A DNA stretch of 64,000 bases from NCBI GenBank assembly GCA_947501935.1, contig CANMXU010000003.1, positions 1 to 64,000 of the forward strand. The letters run 5' to 3'. Numbering within the stretch: position 1 is the first letter of the stretch; each line of letters starts with the position of its first letter. Shown piece after piece: positions 1-12,360 of the stretch. The notes under the pieces were generated by a model. It saw nothing but the letters and a program-made list of their open reading frames with translations, did no database searches and had not been told where the DNA came from. A program made the position numbers and the translations under genes. Source of the DNA: an uncultured Alteromonadaceae bacterium (GTDB taxonomy: Bacteria; Pseudomonadota; Gammaproteobacteria; Enterobacterales; Alteromonadaceae).

Positions 1-230
1 GATCGCATGGATGCGAATGAGTGTCGATGTACAGGATGTACGGTCAGATTTTAAGTTCCAGACAAAATCTAAGTACCTACGTCCTTGTCGGCAATGACAC
101 GATCGCATGGATGCGAATGAGTGTCGATGTACAGGATGTACGGTCAGATTTTAAGTTCCAGACAAAATCTAAGTACCCACGTCCTTGTGGACAATGACAC
201 AATCGCATGGACGCGAATGAGTGTCGATGT
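1..230. repeat. 100-bp tandem repeat, 2.3 copies
   Basis: Two full copies (1-100 and 101-200) and a third partial copy (201-230) of a 100-bp unit are present. The copies differ at only a few positions. The window begins at a unit boundary, so the array probably extends to the left. Inside each unit an inverted pair, AGATTTT and AAAATCT, could form a small hairpin, and TGTACAGGATGTAC is a near-palindrome. No gene is evident in it. The array lies just past the stop codon of the HDOD gene, with no gene overlapping. Confidence 0.9.
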
Positions 231-248
231 TAGCCTTGTATTGATTTT

Positions 249-1697
249 TTAGCGATTAGATATCATCGAGAGGCACATATTTAAATGCTCAACATAGAAG
301 CAAAACTGCTGATATTCATTATCGGTAATTAACCTCGATTTATTAAAAAATTGCCCAGCAACCACACCAATAACTTTGTTTTTAATTTTTATCGGCGCTA
401 TACACACAGTGCCACCCGCAAGCCATGGCACTATCGCTTTGCTGATGTAATTACGCCATTGTAATTCTTTATAATCGTTAATCACCACCGACTTACCTGA
501 CTTGATCACATAGGCAATGATATTTTGGTTATCAACAATATTAATCGACTCTTTTGATGAATCATGTTCAGCTAAATTATTTAAAGAATAACGCACTTTC
601 ACTTGCGACTTATCACTGGTCAACATCATAAAAACCGTACGTTCAAAACCAATACTCTTAACCATGCTTTGCATAGCTAGCTGTAGAAAGTCGTTAAAAT
701 CTTGGCTGGTTTGCGTTAACTGAGTAAGCTGCATTAAGGCATTAAGTTGTAGTTTTTCTGGAGAAAGGTTTTCTGGATTATCGGCTTCACTACGACGAGA
801 AAAATCACTTATAGTCGGCAAGGGTTTAATTAAATCTTTAAGTACTTCAGCGCCATAAGAGGTTAATAACTCAATTGCTGACTGACGAGTATATTCAATT
901 TGATTTCTTAAACCGCGCACGCTGACCTTTTTAATTTTACTTATTTCTTCAAGTACTTGGTCAAATTCTTCTATCGACTCTGGCGGCTGATCAATATTAC
1001 GGCTAAGCTGGTCTGCCAACGCAATAATTTGCATTTCAACGGTACGACTTTGTGGATTGTCTAGCGATTTTTCTAATAAATCTCCTAAATTCCATGCTCG
1101 CGCTAACCCCATACTTAGCGATGAAAACTGTGTACCTATTACCTTGAGGCACTGCTGATCAATATCATCATCAGCGGCGTGATCAATTAATTCATCTGCT
1201 GCTTCACCACCGGCACACCAAAACGAAGTTTCACCAATACGATATAACATCGCCGCTAAATACACTTGTTCTTGGGTATCTTCGTTATAATCTGGCACCA
1301 TCATTCGTGCCAATAACCCCGCATAAAATGAATTAGCCATTAACTGGGTAACCCGAGCAACAATAGCTGGCGCAAGGTCGTGATTTTTTAGCAAGCCTTC
1401 AATTAATTTTGACGTTAAACAAATATTCTTAACCGACTGAATACCTAAAACCACAGTCGCCCGCGATACAGTAGTCACTTTATTACGGCCAATATGAGAA
1501 ATATTATTAGCAATTTTCAATAAACAAGACGACAGTGCTTGGTCATGCAAAATCGCTTTGCTGAGTTTAGGTAAGGAAGATACATCGTCATTAGAGAAAC
1601 TATCGAGTAAACGCGCCGTAGAAGTAATAGCGGGTAATTCTTGCTGAGCAATAACATCAATCCATTGTTCGGTAGTTTTTTTTATCGATTTTTCCAT
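249..1697 (-). CDS. HDOD domain protein with C-terminal GAF domain
   Basis: A 482-residue cytoplasmic signalling protein. Residues about 15-220 look like an HDOD domain (an HD-GYP relative lacking the metal-binding HD pair), with the typical segments around LSKAILHDQALSSCLLKIAN and VLGIQSVKNICL. Residues about 320-480 look like a GAF sensor domain. HDOD proteins commonly link sensory input to motility, c-di-GMP or stress circuits; the ligand here is unknown. It is transcribed divergently from the chemoreceptor at 1946, about 250 bp away, which fits a motility or signalling role by context only. The start is the ATG at 1697, with a weak ribosome binding site. Confidence 0.8.
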   Translation of the reverse strand: MEKSIKKTTEQWIDVIAQQELPAITSTARLLDSFSNDDVSSLPKLSKAILHDQALSSCLLKIANNISHIGRNKVTTVSRATVVLGIQSVKNICLTSKLIEGLLKNHDLAPAIVARVTQLMANSFYAGLLARMMVPDYNEDTQEQVYLAAMLYRIGETSFWCAGGEAADELIDHAADDDIDQQCLKVIGTQFSSLSMGLARAWNLGDLLEKSLDNPQSRTVEMQIIALADQLSRNIDQPPESIEEFDQVLEEISKIKKVSVRGLRNQIEYTRQSAIELLTSYGAEVLKDLIKPLPTISDFSRRSEADNPENLSPEKLQLNALMQLTQLTQTSQDFNDFLQLAMQSMVKSIGFERTVFMMLTSDKSQVKVRYSLNNLAEHDSSKESINIVDNQNIIAYVIKSGKSVVINDYKELQWRNYISKAIVPWLAGGTVCIAPIKIKNKVIGVVAGQFFNKSRLITDNEYQQFCFYVEHLNMCLSMISNR

Positions 1698-1945
1698 TAA
1701 TTACAACAGCACGTAAAAAGCAGTACTTTCAATTTAGCACAGTTTGTTTTTTGCTAGAGAAATTTTTTCAGTGTAAGCGACTTTATTCAACCTTAAATTG
1801 AGCTAGTTATTCTTGTTGTAAAAAATAGACTCAAAACTCAAAAATATAAACTATATTGTAAAGAATAACTTTCGAGCAAAATTGATTGTTTTTTGTTCAC
1901 ATTGATATTGCCAACCATGAATAATTAGCTAATTAGGAATTTATT

Positions 1946-3580
1946 ATGAACCTGAGAAGTTTAAAAATAAGGTCCCGTCTTCAGCTTATTTTAGCCATAG
2001 TCTTGCTGTCGTTTTTAATATTCATTTCCTTAATGTTAAACCAATTTCACAGCACACTTTTAACGCAAAAATATAATACCACTCAAAATGTTGTTGAAAC
2101 CGCCTACAGTGTTATTGCCCATTTTCATGAATTAGAAAAAAACGGTACGTTAACTACCACCGAAGCTCAAACAATGGCTAAAGACACCATTAAAGAAATG
2201 CGCTATCAAGGTAATGACTATTTTTGGATAAATGACCACACCCCTACAATGATAATGCACCCGATTAAGCCTTCGTTAAATGGCAAAAACCTATCAAATA
2301 CTACCGATCCTAATGGCACTTATTTGTTTAGAGAGTTTGTTAAAACAGTTGAAGCCGAACAAGCGGGCTTTGTGCCTTATTTATGGCCGAAACCGGGCTT
2401 TGATGATCCAGTCGAAAAAATCTCCTATGTAAAAGGTTTTAAAGCTTGGGGCTGGATTATTGGCTCGGGCATTTATTTAGACGATGTTGAAAGTGAATAT
2501 TCCAAAGTGATGTTTTTAGTGCTCGCTGCTGGCGGGGCGTTATTTATCGTAATGGTATTTTTAACCATATTTATTCAACGCTCAATTCTAACCCCACTAA
2601 ATGAAACCGTTGACGTAATGGAAAATATCGCCCAAGGAGAAGGCGACCTAACCCAACGCTTAACCGTTAAAGGCAATGATGAATTAACCTTATTAACCAG
2701 TCACTTTAATACCTTTTGTGAGAAAATTTCTGCGTTGATCTTAAATGTTCATGTAAATGCTAACAACGTTAAAACCACCGCAGTTTCTCTTTCCGACATA
2801 AACAACCAAGCACGTTCACTCGCCTGCGACCAGAATGCACAAACTGAGCAATTAGAAGCCGCGATGGACCAAATGAAGCAAACCATAGATGAAATTGCTC
2901 AAAATGCCGAAAATGCAGCCCAAGAAACCCAACAAGGCAGAGAGTTAGTTTCAGACGGGCAAAAAGTCATTGAAGTAACAGTTGAAGAAATTAACGCCTT
3001 ATCAGATACCGTAAGTAAAGCCGCCGAAGCGATAAAAGTTTTAGCTAATGAGTCAGACAACATTGGCAGCGTATTAGAAGTAATTCGTGGCATTGCCGAA
3101 CAAACTAACTTATTAGCATTAAATGCAGCCATTGAAGCCGCTCGTGCAGGCGAACAAGGCCGAGGCTTTGCCGTAGTTGCTGATGAAGTAAGAACCCTTG
3201 CCAGTAGAACGGGCCAATCAACCGAAGAAATTCAAACCATGATCCAAAACTTACAGCAAGGCGCAAGTTCAGCGGTTTCTGTTATTGAGCGTAGCGCGAA
3301 ACAATCAACCGAAACAACTGAGCATGTACAGCAAGCTAATGTCGCCTTGAATAAAATTTCGGAAATTATTAATCATGTTAGCGACATGAATACACAAGTG
3401 GCTGCAGCAGCTGAAGAACAGTCGTTATCGGCGAATGAAATAAACGAGAGTGCCCACCGTATTTCAGGACTATCTAAAGAATCTTTACAGGGGGTTGAGG
3501 AAGCGGCCAATAGCTCGGAAGAGCTTAGAAACATGGGAGAAGAACTATCAGATCAAATCAATCAATTTAAAGTCAGTTAG
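1946..3580 (+). CDS. methyl-accepting chemotaxis protein, Cache-type sensor
   Basis: A 544-residue membrane chemoreceptor. The first transmembrane helix is at about residues 12-32. A periplasmic single Cache domain (about 35-185, with [14 protein letters not shown] and [13 protein letters not shown]) follows, then a second helix at about 188-210. A HAMP linker spans about 212-265, and the cytoplasmic signalling hairpin has the conserved tip [19 protein letters not shown] and [12 protein letters not shown]. The family senses small ligands and controls CheA. Single Cache domains of this kind often bind carboxylates, but the ligand cannot be read here. AATTAGGAATTTATT precedes the ATG. No che genes are in the window, so it is an orphan receptor. 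Confidence 0.93.
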   Translation: MNLRSLKIRSRLQLILAIVLLSFLIFISLMLNQFHSTLLTQKYNTTQNVVETAYSVIAHFHELEKNGTLTTTEAQTMAKDTIKEMRYQGNDYFWINDHTPTMIMHPIKPSLNGKNLSNTTDPNGTYLFREFVKTVEAEQAGFVPYLWPKPGFDDPVEKISYVKGFKAWGWIIGSGIYLDDVESEYSKVMFLVLAAGGALFIVMVFLTIFIQRSILTPLNETVDVMENIAQGEGDLTQRLTVKGNDELTLLTSHFNTFCEKISALILNVHVNANNVKTTAVSLSDINNQARSLACDQNAQTEQLEAAMDQMKQTIDEIAQNAENAAQETQQGRELVSDGQKVIEVTVEEINALSDTVSKAAEAIKVLANESDNIGSVLEVIRGIAEQTNLLALNAAIEAARAGEQGRGFAVVADEVRTLASRTGQSTEEIQTMIQNLQQGASSAVSVIERSAKQSTETTEHVQQANVALNKISEIINHVSDMNTQVAAAAEEQSLSANEINESAHRISGLSKESLQGVEEAANSSEELRNMGEELSDQINQFKVS

Positions 3581-3628
3581 TTAGGTAGTTTTTATTGGTT
3601 TTTAAAAAGCGAATACTACGCCAACTCT

Positions 3629-3725
3629 AAATAAAAAACCTCCCAGCCAAGGTACTTATTTCACATAAGTTAACCTTAGTTGAGAGGTTTAAATGCTTCA
3701 AATAACAGTGGGGGGTGTCTGTTTA
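3629..3725. repeat. dispersed REP/MITE-like repeat, copy 1
   Basis: Nearly identical to 4985-5079. The left part forms an imperfect hairpin (AAACCTCCCAGCCAAGG pairing with CCTTAGTTGAGAGGTTT). The right part ends in an AACAGTGG...GTGTCTGTTTAA tail that recurs elsewhere in this region. This copy has extra G residues in the tail. In the second copy the hairpin directly abuts the start codon of a transposase stump, which suggests that the repeat is an end of that mobile element. The rest of the gap from 3581 to 3898 holds no recognisable gene. Confidence 0.85.
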
Positions 3726-3940
3726 ACTTTTAGCGCTTTAACGTTGTATGGTTTGATTAAAATACGCCATGCACTACAATTATTATGTGACTGAAGAGAT
3801 GACTCCACCACAAAGCAGGCCTTAAAATTATTAGCTACTTTAGAGCTGATTATTTAAGCTAAAAAACGCCAATAGTTAATTTCAGTAATTAAGATAAGAT
3901 GACGCATTATACTCAATTATTTTTTGCCGATAGTACGCTG

Positions 3941-4732
3941 ATGAAATTAAGCTATAAATTATCATTCCTTTTATACTTGGCTATTTATGCCAACGGAGCT
4001 GAAGCGAAAAATATTGACATTGCTCTAGTGACCGAGCATTTCCCTCCATTTCAAATCGTGAGTCAAAATAAAGAGATATCAGGCTTTAGCACGGAATTAA
4101 TGAGGGAAGCGATGCAACGCAGCAAGTACAATTATAGCTTAACAGCGTATCCTTGGACTGTCGCTTATAACCTAGCATTAACCAAACCAAATTATTGTGT
4201 TTTTTCTATGGCGCGCATACCCAGTAGAGAAAATTTATTTAGCTGGGTTGGTAAAGTAACTAACAATAACAGTGCCATTGTTTGGCGACTAAAAAACAAA
4301 AAAAACATCGAGATCACACAATTCGAGGATCTAAAAAAATATACTATCGCGGTAAAACGTAATAATGCGCCGCACCAAGCGTTAATTAAAAGAGGATTTA
4401 AGGAAGGGGAAAACTTATACGTTTTGGAAAATGCCAATGCCCTAATCAACGTACTTTATTCACGCGCTGAAATTGACTTTATCATTGTTGACGATATCAC
4501 CATACGCTACAGAGCAAAATTAGCTGGAATTGATCTCAACTCCCTAGAACCGATTTATGAGATCAGTGACTTTTGGTCTGATTTTTATCTCGCTTGCCAT
4601 AAAAAAACAGATAAAAAAGTAATAAGCAAACTCTCACTAATACTCGATAATATTCACAAAGACGGCTCTTTTAAAAAGCTACTCGATAAGTGGAAGAAAA
4701 AAATGATTCAGGTAAATTTAACTCCTGAATAG
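3941..4732 (+). CDS. periplasmic amino-acid-type solute-binding protein (SBP_bac_3)
   Basis: The predicted product is 263 residues from the ATG at 3941, which gives a clean signal peptide (MKLSYKLSFLLYLAIYANG, cleavage near AEA). An in-frame ATG at 3899 would add 14 residues before it and looks less likely. The mature part matches the family-3 solute-binding fold, with PPFQ near the start and FSTELMREAMQ. Proteins of this fold feed ABC importers or act as free periplasmic sensors. No ABC permease or ATPase is nearby, so transport is unproven; many marine gammaproteobacteria carry such orphan proteins. Both flanks carry dispersed repeats. Confidence 0.8.
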   Translation: MKLSYKLSFLLYLAIYANGAEAKNIDIALVTEHFPPFQIVSQNKEISGFSTELMREAMQRSKYNYSLTAYPWTVAYNLALTKPNYCVFSMARIPSRENLFSWVGKVTNNNSAIVWRLKNKKNIEITQFEDLKKYTIAVKRNNAPHQALIKRGFKEGENLYVLENANALINVLYSRAEIDFIIVDDITIRYRAKLAGIDLNSLEPIYEISDFWSDFYLACHKKTDKKVISKLSLILDNIHKDGSFKKLLDKWKKKMIQVNLTPE

Positions 4733-4813
4733 CTTTTTAAGTAACCAAAAGCTAGAGCCTGTTTAATCGAATATATGCGCTCTGAGATAAATATTTCCAT
4801 TTCGAAAGTTAAG

Positions 4814-4877
4814 AAGACACCCTCTGTTACTTTCAAATTTTTATCCGTATTAATAAAGTAACAGTGGGTGTCTGTTT
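4814..4877. repeat. inverted repeat of the REP/MITE family
   Basis: The arms AGACACCCTCTGTTACTTT (4815-4833) and AAAGTAACAGTGGGTGTCT (4855-4873) are complementary with one mismatch. They enclose an AT-rich core. The left arm plus the core recurs at 6064-6108, and the right arm recurs in the tails of the copies at 3629 and 4985. It lies just past the truncated end of the transposase stump at 4883-4984. Confidence 0.85.
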
Positions 4878-4882
4878 GATTT

Positions 4883-4984
4883 TTAATCTTCACCACATAA
4901 AAACGCTCGGCGAACACAGCGTGAAATGCAATGATAATACGGCGTATCTTGTAAACTAATTTGTTGTTCGCGCGCAGTCGCCAT
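4883..4984 (-). pseudogene. N-terminal stump of a REP-associated (Y1/IS200-like) transposase
   Basis: Reading leftward from the ATG at 4984 gives 33 codons before a TAA at 4885-4883. The peptide contains [20 protein letters not shown] and then AFLCGED. This is the typical start of TnpA-REP (RAYT, Y1_Tnp) proteins of marine gammaproteobacteria, which are usually several times longer and carry a HUH motif and catalytic tyrosine further on. Here the frame runs straight into the repeat tail, so the catalytic part has been deleted. A hairpin repeat (4985-5079) abuts the start codon and an inverted repeat (4814-4877) follows the stop. The family call is from memory of the conserved N terminus. Confidence 0.7.
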
Positions 4985-5079
4985 AAATAAAAAACCTCCC
5001 AGCCAAGGTACTTATTTCACATAAGTTAACCTTAGTTGAGAGGTTTAAATATTTCAAATAACAGTGGGTGTCTGTTTAA
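4985..5079. repeat. dispersed REP/MITE-like repeat, copy 2
   Basis: It matches 3629-3725 almost base for base: the same hairpin, then the AACAGTGGGTGTCTGTTTAA tail. It sits immediately upstream of the transposase stump, in the position where RAYT genes usually carry their terminal hairpin. Degenerate copies of the tail follow at about 5117-5138 and 5166-5181, so this 450-bp gap (4733-5185) is made of element fragments rather than ordinary intergenic DNA. Confidence 0.85.
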
Positions 5080-5185
5080 TTTGTTTAATTTCGTGTTTAA
5101 TTTCTCTTCAAATAACAGTGGATGTCTGCTTAATTAACTCGGCTTGACTAAATGGGGGCGTCCATATATGTCTGTTTAATTACTT

Positions 5186-5989
5186 TTATTGTTTACATTC
5201 ATCAACTACTTTTTTTGCTGCTATTAAGTCAGTTAATTCGTCTCTTTCTGATATTAAATTACGAATATTATCTACCATTATCCGTGCCTCTTCATTACGT
5301 TTATTATGACAGTGGATTGTAGCAAATGCTAAAACGGAATCAGGCTGATTTAAGCTTGTTTGTCCTCCTTTTTGAATTGCTATATTCATATATTTTTCTG
5401 CCGTTTGAAAATTCTCCTGTTTGGTTTCGATGATAGCAGCTAAAGAAAAAAATCTAAAAAGACTAGGATCAAGAACTACGGCTGAATTTAATATTTTCAT
5501 CGCTTCATCTAACTCATTCATCAGCACGAGTACCTCCGCTAATTCGAGGTATATCAAGACACCGTTAGTGTGTTCAGCATTTTCAGCCTCAATTAATAAG
5601 TCTCTAATCATCGAATAATCATAATTTCGAACTTGCCATTGAGTTAGCCTTCTCATTATATTCGCTTTCTGATACAAAACTGTGCCTAAAGGCACAGCCT
5701 TACGTTTAATCGCCTTATTCAGAAGTGTAAGCGCCTCATCATATTTAGCTAGATCATACAAAACATTTGATCTGATAAAATAATACACAGCGTTAGTTTG
5801 GCAAATTTGTTCGTTAGATAGTAAATACTTTAGGGCCTCTTCTTCCGTATGATTTTTATTGATAGAAAGCCCTCCAAATTCATTTTTATATTCAAATAAT
5901 ACAGCTTCACATGCTGCTTCCTCTTTAGCGCTTAATTTAACGCTAAAGAGCATTATAATAAAAAAACTACCCACTAAAAGTTTTAACAT
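5186..5989 (-). CDS. exported TPR-like protein of unknown function
   Basis: About 267 residues from the ATG at 5989 (MLKLLVGSFF...), which has GAGAG six bases upstream. ATG codons at 5995 and 6013 are alternatives. The N terminus is a signal peptide ending near VKLSA. The rest is helical with TPR-like repeats, for example KYDEALTLLNKAIKRKAV, LDEAMKILNSAVVLDPSLF and NFQTAEKYMNIAIQKG. TPR arrays bind other proteins, and the partner is unknown. The gene is bracketed by copies of the same mobile repeat (4814-5181 on one side and 6064-6108 on the other), so it may have been carried in or rearranged with the element. Confidence 0.7.
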   Translation of the reverse strand: MLKLLVGSFFIIMLFSVKLSAKEEAACEAVLFEYKNEFGGLSINKNHTEEEALKYLLSNEQICQTNAVYYFIRSNVLYDLAKYDEALTLLNKAIKRKAVPLGTVLYQKANIMRRLTQWQVRNYDYSMIRDLLIEAENAEHTNGVLIYLELAEVLVLMNELDEAMKILNSAVVLDPSLFRFFSLAAIIETKQENFQTAEKYMNIAIQKGGQTSLNQPDSVLAFATIHCHNKRNEEARIMVDNIRNLISERDELTDLIAAKKVVDECKQ

Positions 5990-6063
5990 TTTCATCTCTC
6001 TACTAATAACCAATACGTTTAGGGTAACCCGGGTGCGACCAGTCTATTTGGTCTGCAGTTAAA

Positions 6064-6108
6064 AAGACGCCCACTGTTACTTTCAAATTTTTATCCGTAT
6101 TAATAAAG
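6064..6108. repeat. half copy of the REP/MITE inverted repeat
   Basis: These 45 bases match 4814-4858 with two differences. They comprise the left arm (AAGACGCCCACTGTTACTTT) and the AT-rich core, but the right arm is replaced by unrelated sequence, so this is a truncated copy. It lies between the TPR gene and the thiamine riboswitch. Confidence 0.8.
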
Positions 6109-6294
6109 AGTGAGCTTGCCTAAAAAGCCGCAATATAATTGAAGGTTTTACAATCAAGTAAAAATATATCCACGCAATGATTGTTTTTACCAAAGCTTTC
6201 ACGCTAGAATCAGCGCACATTTTTTATCCTTGTTTATCAAAAAGTGTTTAATCGGTCAGTTTGATTATTCAATTAACAAGATGAAAATGTACGA

Positions 6295-6377
6295 CTTGTC
6301 GGAGTGCCAATAGGCTGAGATCGCGAAAGCGGGATCCGTAGAACCTGATTCAGACTAATATCTGCGAAGGGAACAAG
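6295..6377 (+). promoter_or_regulatory. TPP riboswitch (THI element)
   Basis: The conserved thi-box segments occur in order: GGAGTGCC (6301-6308), GGCTGAGA (6313-6320), GGGATCCGTAGAACCTGATT (6331-6350), and CTGCGAAGGGAACAAG (6362-6377). The outer stem is CTTGT (6295-6299) with ACAAG (6373-6377). It precedes thiC by about 130 bases. TPP-bound aptamers of this class switch off transcription or translation of the downstream genes; the expression platform between 6378 and 6506 was not resolved. Confidence 0.95.
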
Positions 6378-6500
6378 CGAGTGTGTTTTGTAAGTATAGC
6401 TTGAACTGCTAACTCCAAGCCTAATCATACGTTTCAAACACATTCCTCGTTAAATTCTGCCTAAAAGCTCCGCCTGAATATTATTTTAAAACACAGGTGA

Positions 6501-9685
<3,185 letters not shown>

Positions 9686-9705
<20 letters not shown>

Positions 9706-9901
9706 TGGTCAGCCGCACAGTTTTGCTTTAGATGAAGCTGGCAATATCGAACAAGTTTTGGCGCTATTTTTCAATGGTCAAAAGCAAAGCACTTTTGCTT
9801 TAGCACTTAATGGCGAGTTTGTTGGCAAAGCAGATTATGCCAATACCTCGGTAAACAATGGCGATAGTCTAGATATTATGCTGCCCATTCAAGGTGGCTA
9901 A
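9686..9901 (+). CDS. thiS: sulfur carrier protein ThiS
   Basis: A small ubiquitin-like protein of 71 residues ending in the required Gly-Gly (MLPIQGG), which is adenylated and thiocarboxylated to carry sulfur to ThiG. The core segment FALALNGEFV is characteristic. It starts inside the end of thiO. The adenylating partner ThiF is not encoded here, so it must be supplied from elsewhere or replaced by another E1-like protein such as MoeB. Confidence 0.93.
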
Positions 9902-9932
9902 CACTACTGCAAAACTTTAAAGAAGAAACCTT

Positions 9933-10736
9933 ATGTCACTGACTATTTATGGACAACAACTCAACAGCCGCTTACTAATTGGTAGCGCGTTATACTCATC
10001 TCCAGAATTGATGAAACGCGCCATTTTAGCCAGCGGGTCGCAAGTGGTCACTTTGTCACTTAAACGCCAAAATCCTAGTGAAAAATCAGGGGCGAAAATT
10101 TGGCAATACATTCAAGAAACCGTAACCGAAGTTGATGGCTTTTTATTGCCAAATACGGCCGGCTGTCGCAGCGCTCAAGAAGTTTTCACCTTAGCGCAAA
10201 TGAGTCGTGAGATATTTCAAACCGACTGGATAAAACTTGAAACCATCGGGGATGACTATAACTTACAGCCTGATCCAATCGAACTAATTAAGGCCACAGA
10301 AATATTAATCAAAGACGGCTTTAAAGTGCTGCCGTACTGCACTGACGATTTAGTTATTTGTCAGCGCCTATGGGATTTAGGCTGTGAAGTGATCATGCCG
10401 TGGGCATCACCTATTGGCACCGGCAAAGGTTTGATGAATCCATATAATTTAGAAACTATTAGAATGCGTTTACCAGAAGCGACCTTAATTTTAGACGCTG
10501 GCATTGGTAAACCTTCTGACGCTTGTTTGGCAATGGAAATGGGCTATGACGGCATATTATTAAATAGCGCGGTTGCCCTTGCTGATAATCCTGTCGCCAT
10601 GGCACAAGCTTTTTCAGGCGCCATTAACGCAGGCGAACAAGCCTATGTTGCCGGCATTATGCAACAACGCCAAACCGCTCAGCCAAGCACGCCAACCTTA
10701 GATACGCCTTTTTGGCACCAGCCGGGAGTTAATTAA
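9933..10736 (+). CDS. thiG: thiazole synthase ThiG
   Basis: It condenses deoxyxylulose phosphate, the ThiS thiocarboxylate and iminoglycine into the thiazole phosphate of thiamine. The 267-residue TIM barrel contains [11 protein letters not shown], with the Schiff-base lysine, then [12 protein letters not shown] and the phosphate-binding [22 protein letters not shown] precedes the ATG. It ends in TAATG, overlapping the thiDE start by one base. Confidence 0.96.
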   Translation: MSLTIYGQQLNSRLLIGSALYSSPELMKRAILASGSQVVTLSLKRQNPSEKSGAKIWQYIQETVTEVDGFLLPNTAGCRSAQEVFTLAQMSREIFQTDWIKLETIGDDYNLQPDPIELIKATEILIKDGFKVLPYCTDDLVICQRLWDLGCEVIMPWASPIGTGKGLMNPYNLETIRMRLPEATLILDAGIGKPSDACLAMEMGYDGILLNSAVALADNPVAMAQAFSGAINAGEQAYVAGIMQQRQTAQPSTPTLDTPFWHQPGVN

Positions 10737-12289
10737 TGACTGAGCATAATAATACTCAAAAGCCTATTATTTGGAGTATATCTGGCAGTGATTGCTCTGG
10801 TGGTGCTGGCATAGCGGCTGATATTAAAACCGGTCACGCCATTGGGGTTGAAGTCTGTTATTTAATGACGGCCAACACCGCTCAAAATAGTGAAAAGCTA
10901 ATTTCAGTAAATCCTGTTAGCGCGGCATTGTTAACTGAACAAGCACAGTTATTACATATTGATAAAGCGCCAAACGTGATCAAAATCGGGCTAATTGCCA
11001 ACCGCGAACAAATCACTTGGCTATGCCTGCTTATCAAGCAAGTGCGTGAAAAAAACTCACACCTACAAGTAGTATTTGACCCCGTCGGTAGCGCCAGCGT
11101 TGGTGGCAAATTCTCCGATTTAACTGCAAACGACTTTGCTGATTTATTGCCGCTTATTGATATTATTACCCCCAACTTTCCTGAAGCACAAATGCTCGCC
11201 AGCAAAAATAATACATCAGCAACTGAACTGGCTTTAGCTATTCAAAAGCTTGGTGTGAACAGCGTCATTATTAAAGGGGGTCACTTGCCAAGCAAGAATG
11301 AGCTCGAAAAGGAAAGTCATTCACTGAAAACAGCTCAAGATTACTGCTTGCACCGACAAGCGAACGGCGAAAACATTAGCTATCAATTAAGCTCAGCAAG
11401 TATTAATACTGATTTCAGCCATGGCGGCGGTTGTTCTTTTGCCAGCGCAGTGGCTAGCTATTTAGCGCTAGGTTATTTATTACGTGACGCCTTCACCATA
11501 ACCAAAGCTTTTATCAATCAAGGCTTAGCTGCCAATAAAAATAAGCTCGGCTATTACGGCGCTTTTGAGCAGGTATCTCAAATAGAAAATAACTCAGCAT
11601 CAACGCAATTTTTCCCTATTGTTTGCGACGAAATTCAGAAAAAACATCAATATTTAACTGCTTTCAAAAACTTAGGTATTAAGCGTGACGGCAGCCAAGC
11701 CTTAGGTTTATATCCAGTGGTTGACTCTCTTACTTGGCTAGAGAAATTATTACCTTTGGGATTAGAAATAATTCAACTGCGAGTGAAAAATTTAACAGGT
11801 GAAGAGCTCAATTCCACCATAGCCAAAGCCGTCGCATTAAGTAAAAACTATAACACTCGTTTATTTATTAACGACTATTGGCAGCTGGCAATTAAGCACG
11901 GTGCTTATGGTGTACACATCGGCCAAGAAGATTTAATTGATGCTGATTTGAGCCAAATTCAAGCGGCAGGCTTACGCTTAGGCATTAGCACACATGGCTG
12001 TTATGAGTTTTTACTCGCCCAACAATTAAAGCCATCGTATTTAGCCATAGGCGCAATATTCCCCACTAAAACCAAAGACATGACCGGACAAATTCAAGGC
12101 TTAGATAATTTAAAACAAATATTGACCATTGCCACTGATATTCCTGTGGTTGCTATTGGCGGCATTAACCACCAACGTGCAGCACAAGTTTGGCAAACCG
12201 GAGTGGATAGCATTGCCGTGGTGACTGCGATTACAGAAGCGGAGGATTATCAAAAAGCGGTTGTAGACTTTCAGCTAACATGTGATTAA
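10736..12289 (+). CDS. thiDE: bifunctional HMP-phosphate kinase / thiamine-phosphate synthase ThiDE
   Basis: A 517-residue fusion. Residues about 1-275 are a ThiD kinase with WSISGSDCSGGAGIAADIKT, VFDPVGSAS and a C-terminal loop HGGGCSFASAVASYL, which is close to the usual GTGCT anion hole. Residues about 315-517 are ThiE: LFINDYWQLAIKHGAYGVHI, GQEDL, AIGAIFPTKTKD and VVAIGGIN. Together they phosphorylate the pyrimidine and join it to the thiazole, completing thiamine phosphate. This order of fusion is common in gammaproteobacteria. It is the last gene of the operon. Confidence 0.95.
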   Translation: MTEHNNTQKPIIWSISGSDCSGGAGIAADIKTGHAIGVEVCYLMTANTAQNSEKLISVNPVSAALLTEQAQLLHIDKAPNVIKIGLIANREQITWLCLLIKQVREKNSHLQVVFDPVGSASVGGKFSDLTANDFADLLPLIDIITPNFPEAQMLASKNNTSATELALAIQKLGVNSVIIKGGHLPSKNELEKESHSLKTAQDYCLHRQANGENISYQLSSASINTDFSHGGGCSFASAVASYLALGYLLRDAFTITKAFINQGLAANKNKLGYYGAFEQVSQIENNSASTQFFPIVCDEIQKKHQYLTAFKNLGIKRDGSQALGLYPVVDSLTWLEKLLPLGLEIIQLRVKNLTGEELNSTIAKAVALSKNYNTRLFINDYWQLAIKHGAYGVHIGQEDLIDADLSQIQAAGLRLGISTHGCYEFLLAQQLKPSYLAIGAIFPTKTKDMTGQIQGLDNLKQILTIATDIPVVAIGGINHQRAAQVWQTGVDSIAVVTAITEAEDYQKAVVDFQLTCD

Positions 12290-12296
12290 TTACCAA

Positions 12297-12323
12297 GTGA
12301 CGCTCGTAATCCACGAGCATCAC
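12297..12323. terminator. hairpin between convergent thi and MCE operons
   Basis: GTGACGCTCGT and ACGAGCATCAC pair with one mismatch around a five-base loop. The following sequence is only moderately T-rich, so it is a plausible but weak intrinsic terminator for the thi operon. Confidence 0.5.
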
Positions 12324-12360
12324 TGGTCTTATTTAGCCGCTAGGTAGAACTAACAGCTAG

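Noticed and set aside
1..230. CRISPR array
   Set aside because: The period is a contiguous 100-bp unit with near-identical copies and no alternating unique spacers.
2899..3132. minus-strand ORF inside the chemoreceptor gene
   Set aside because: It is the shadow of the conserved signalling domain on the other strand.
4708..4917. 69-codon minus-strand ORF overlapping the repeat region
   Set aside because: It runs through the inverted repeat and out of frame with the real transposase stump; no ribosome site or family features.
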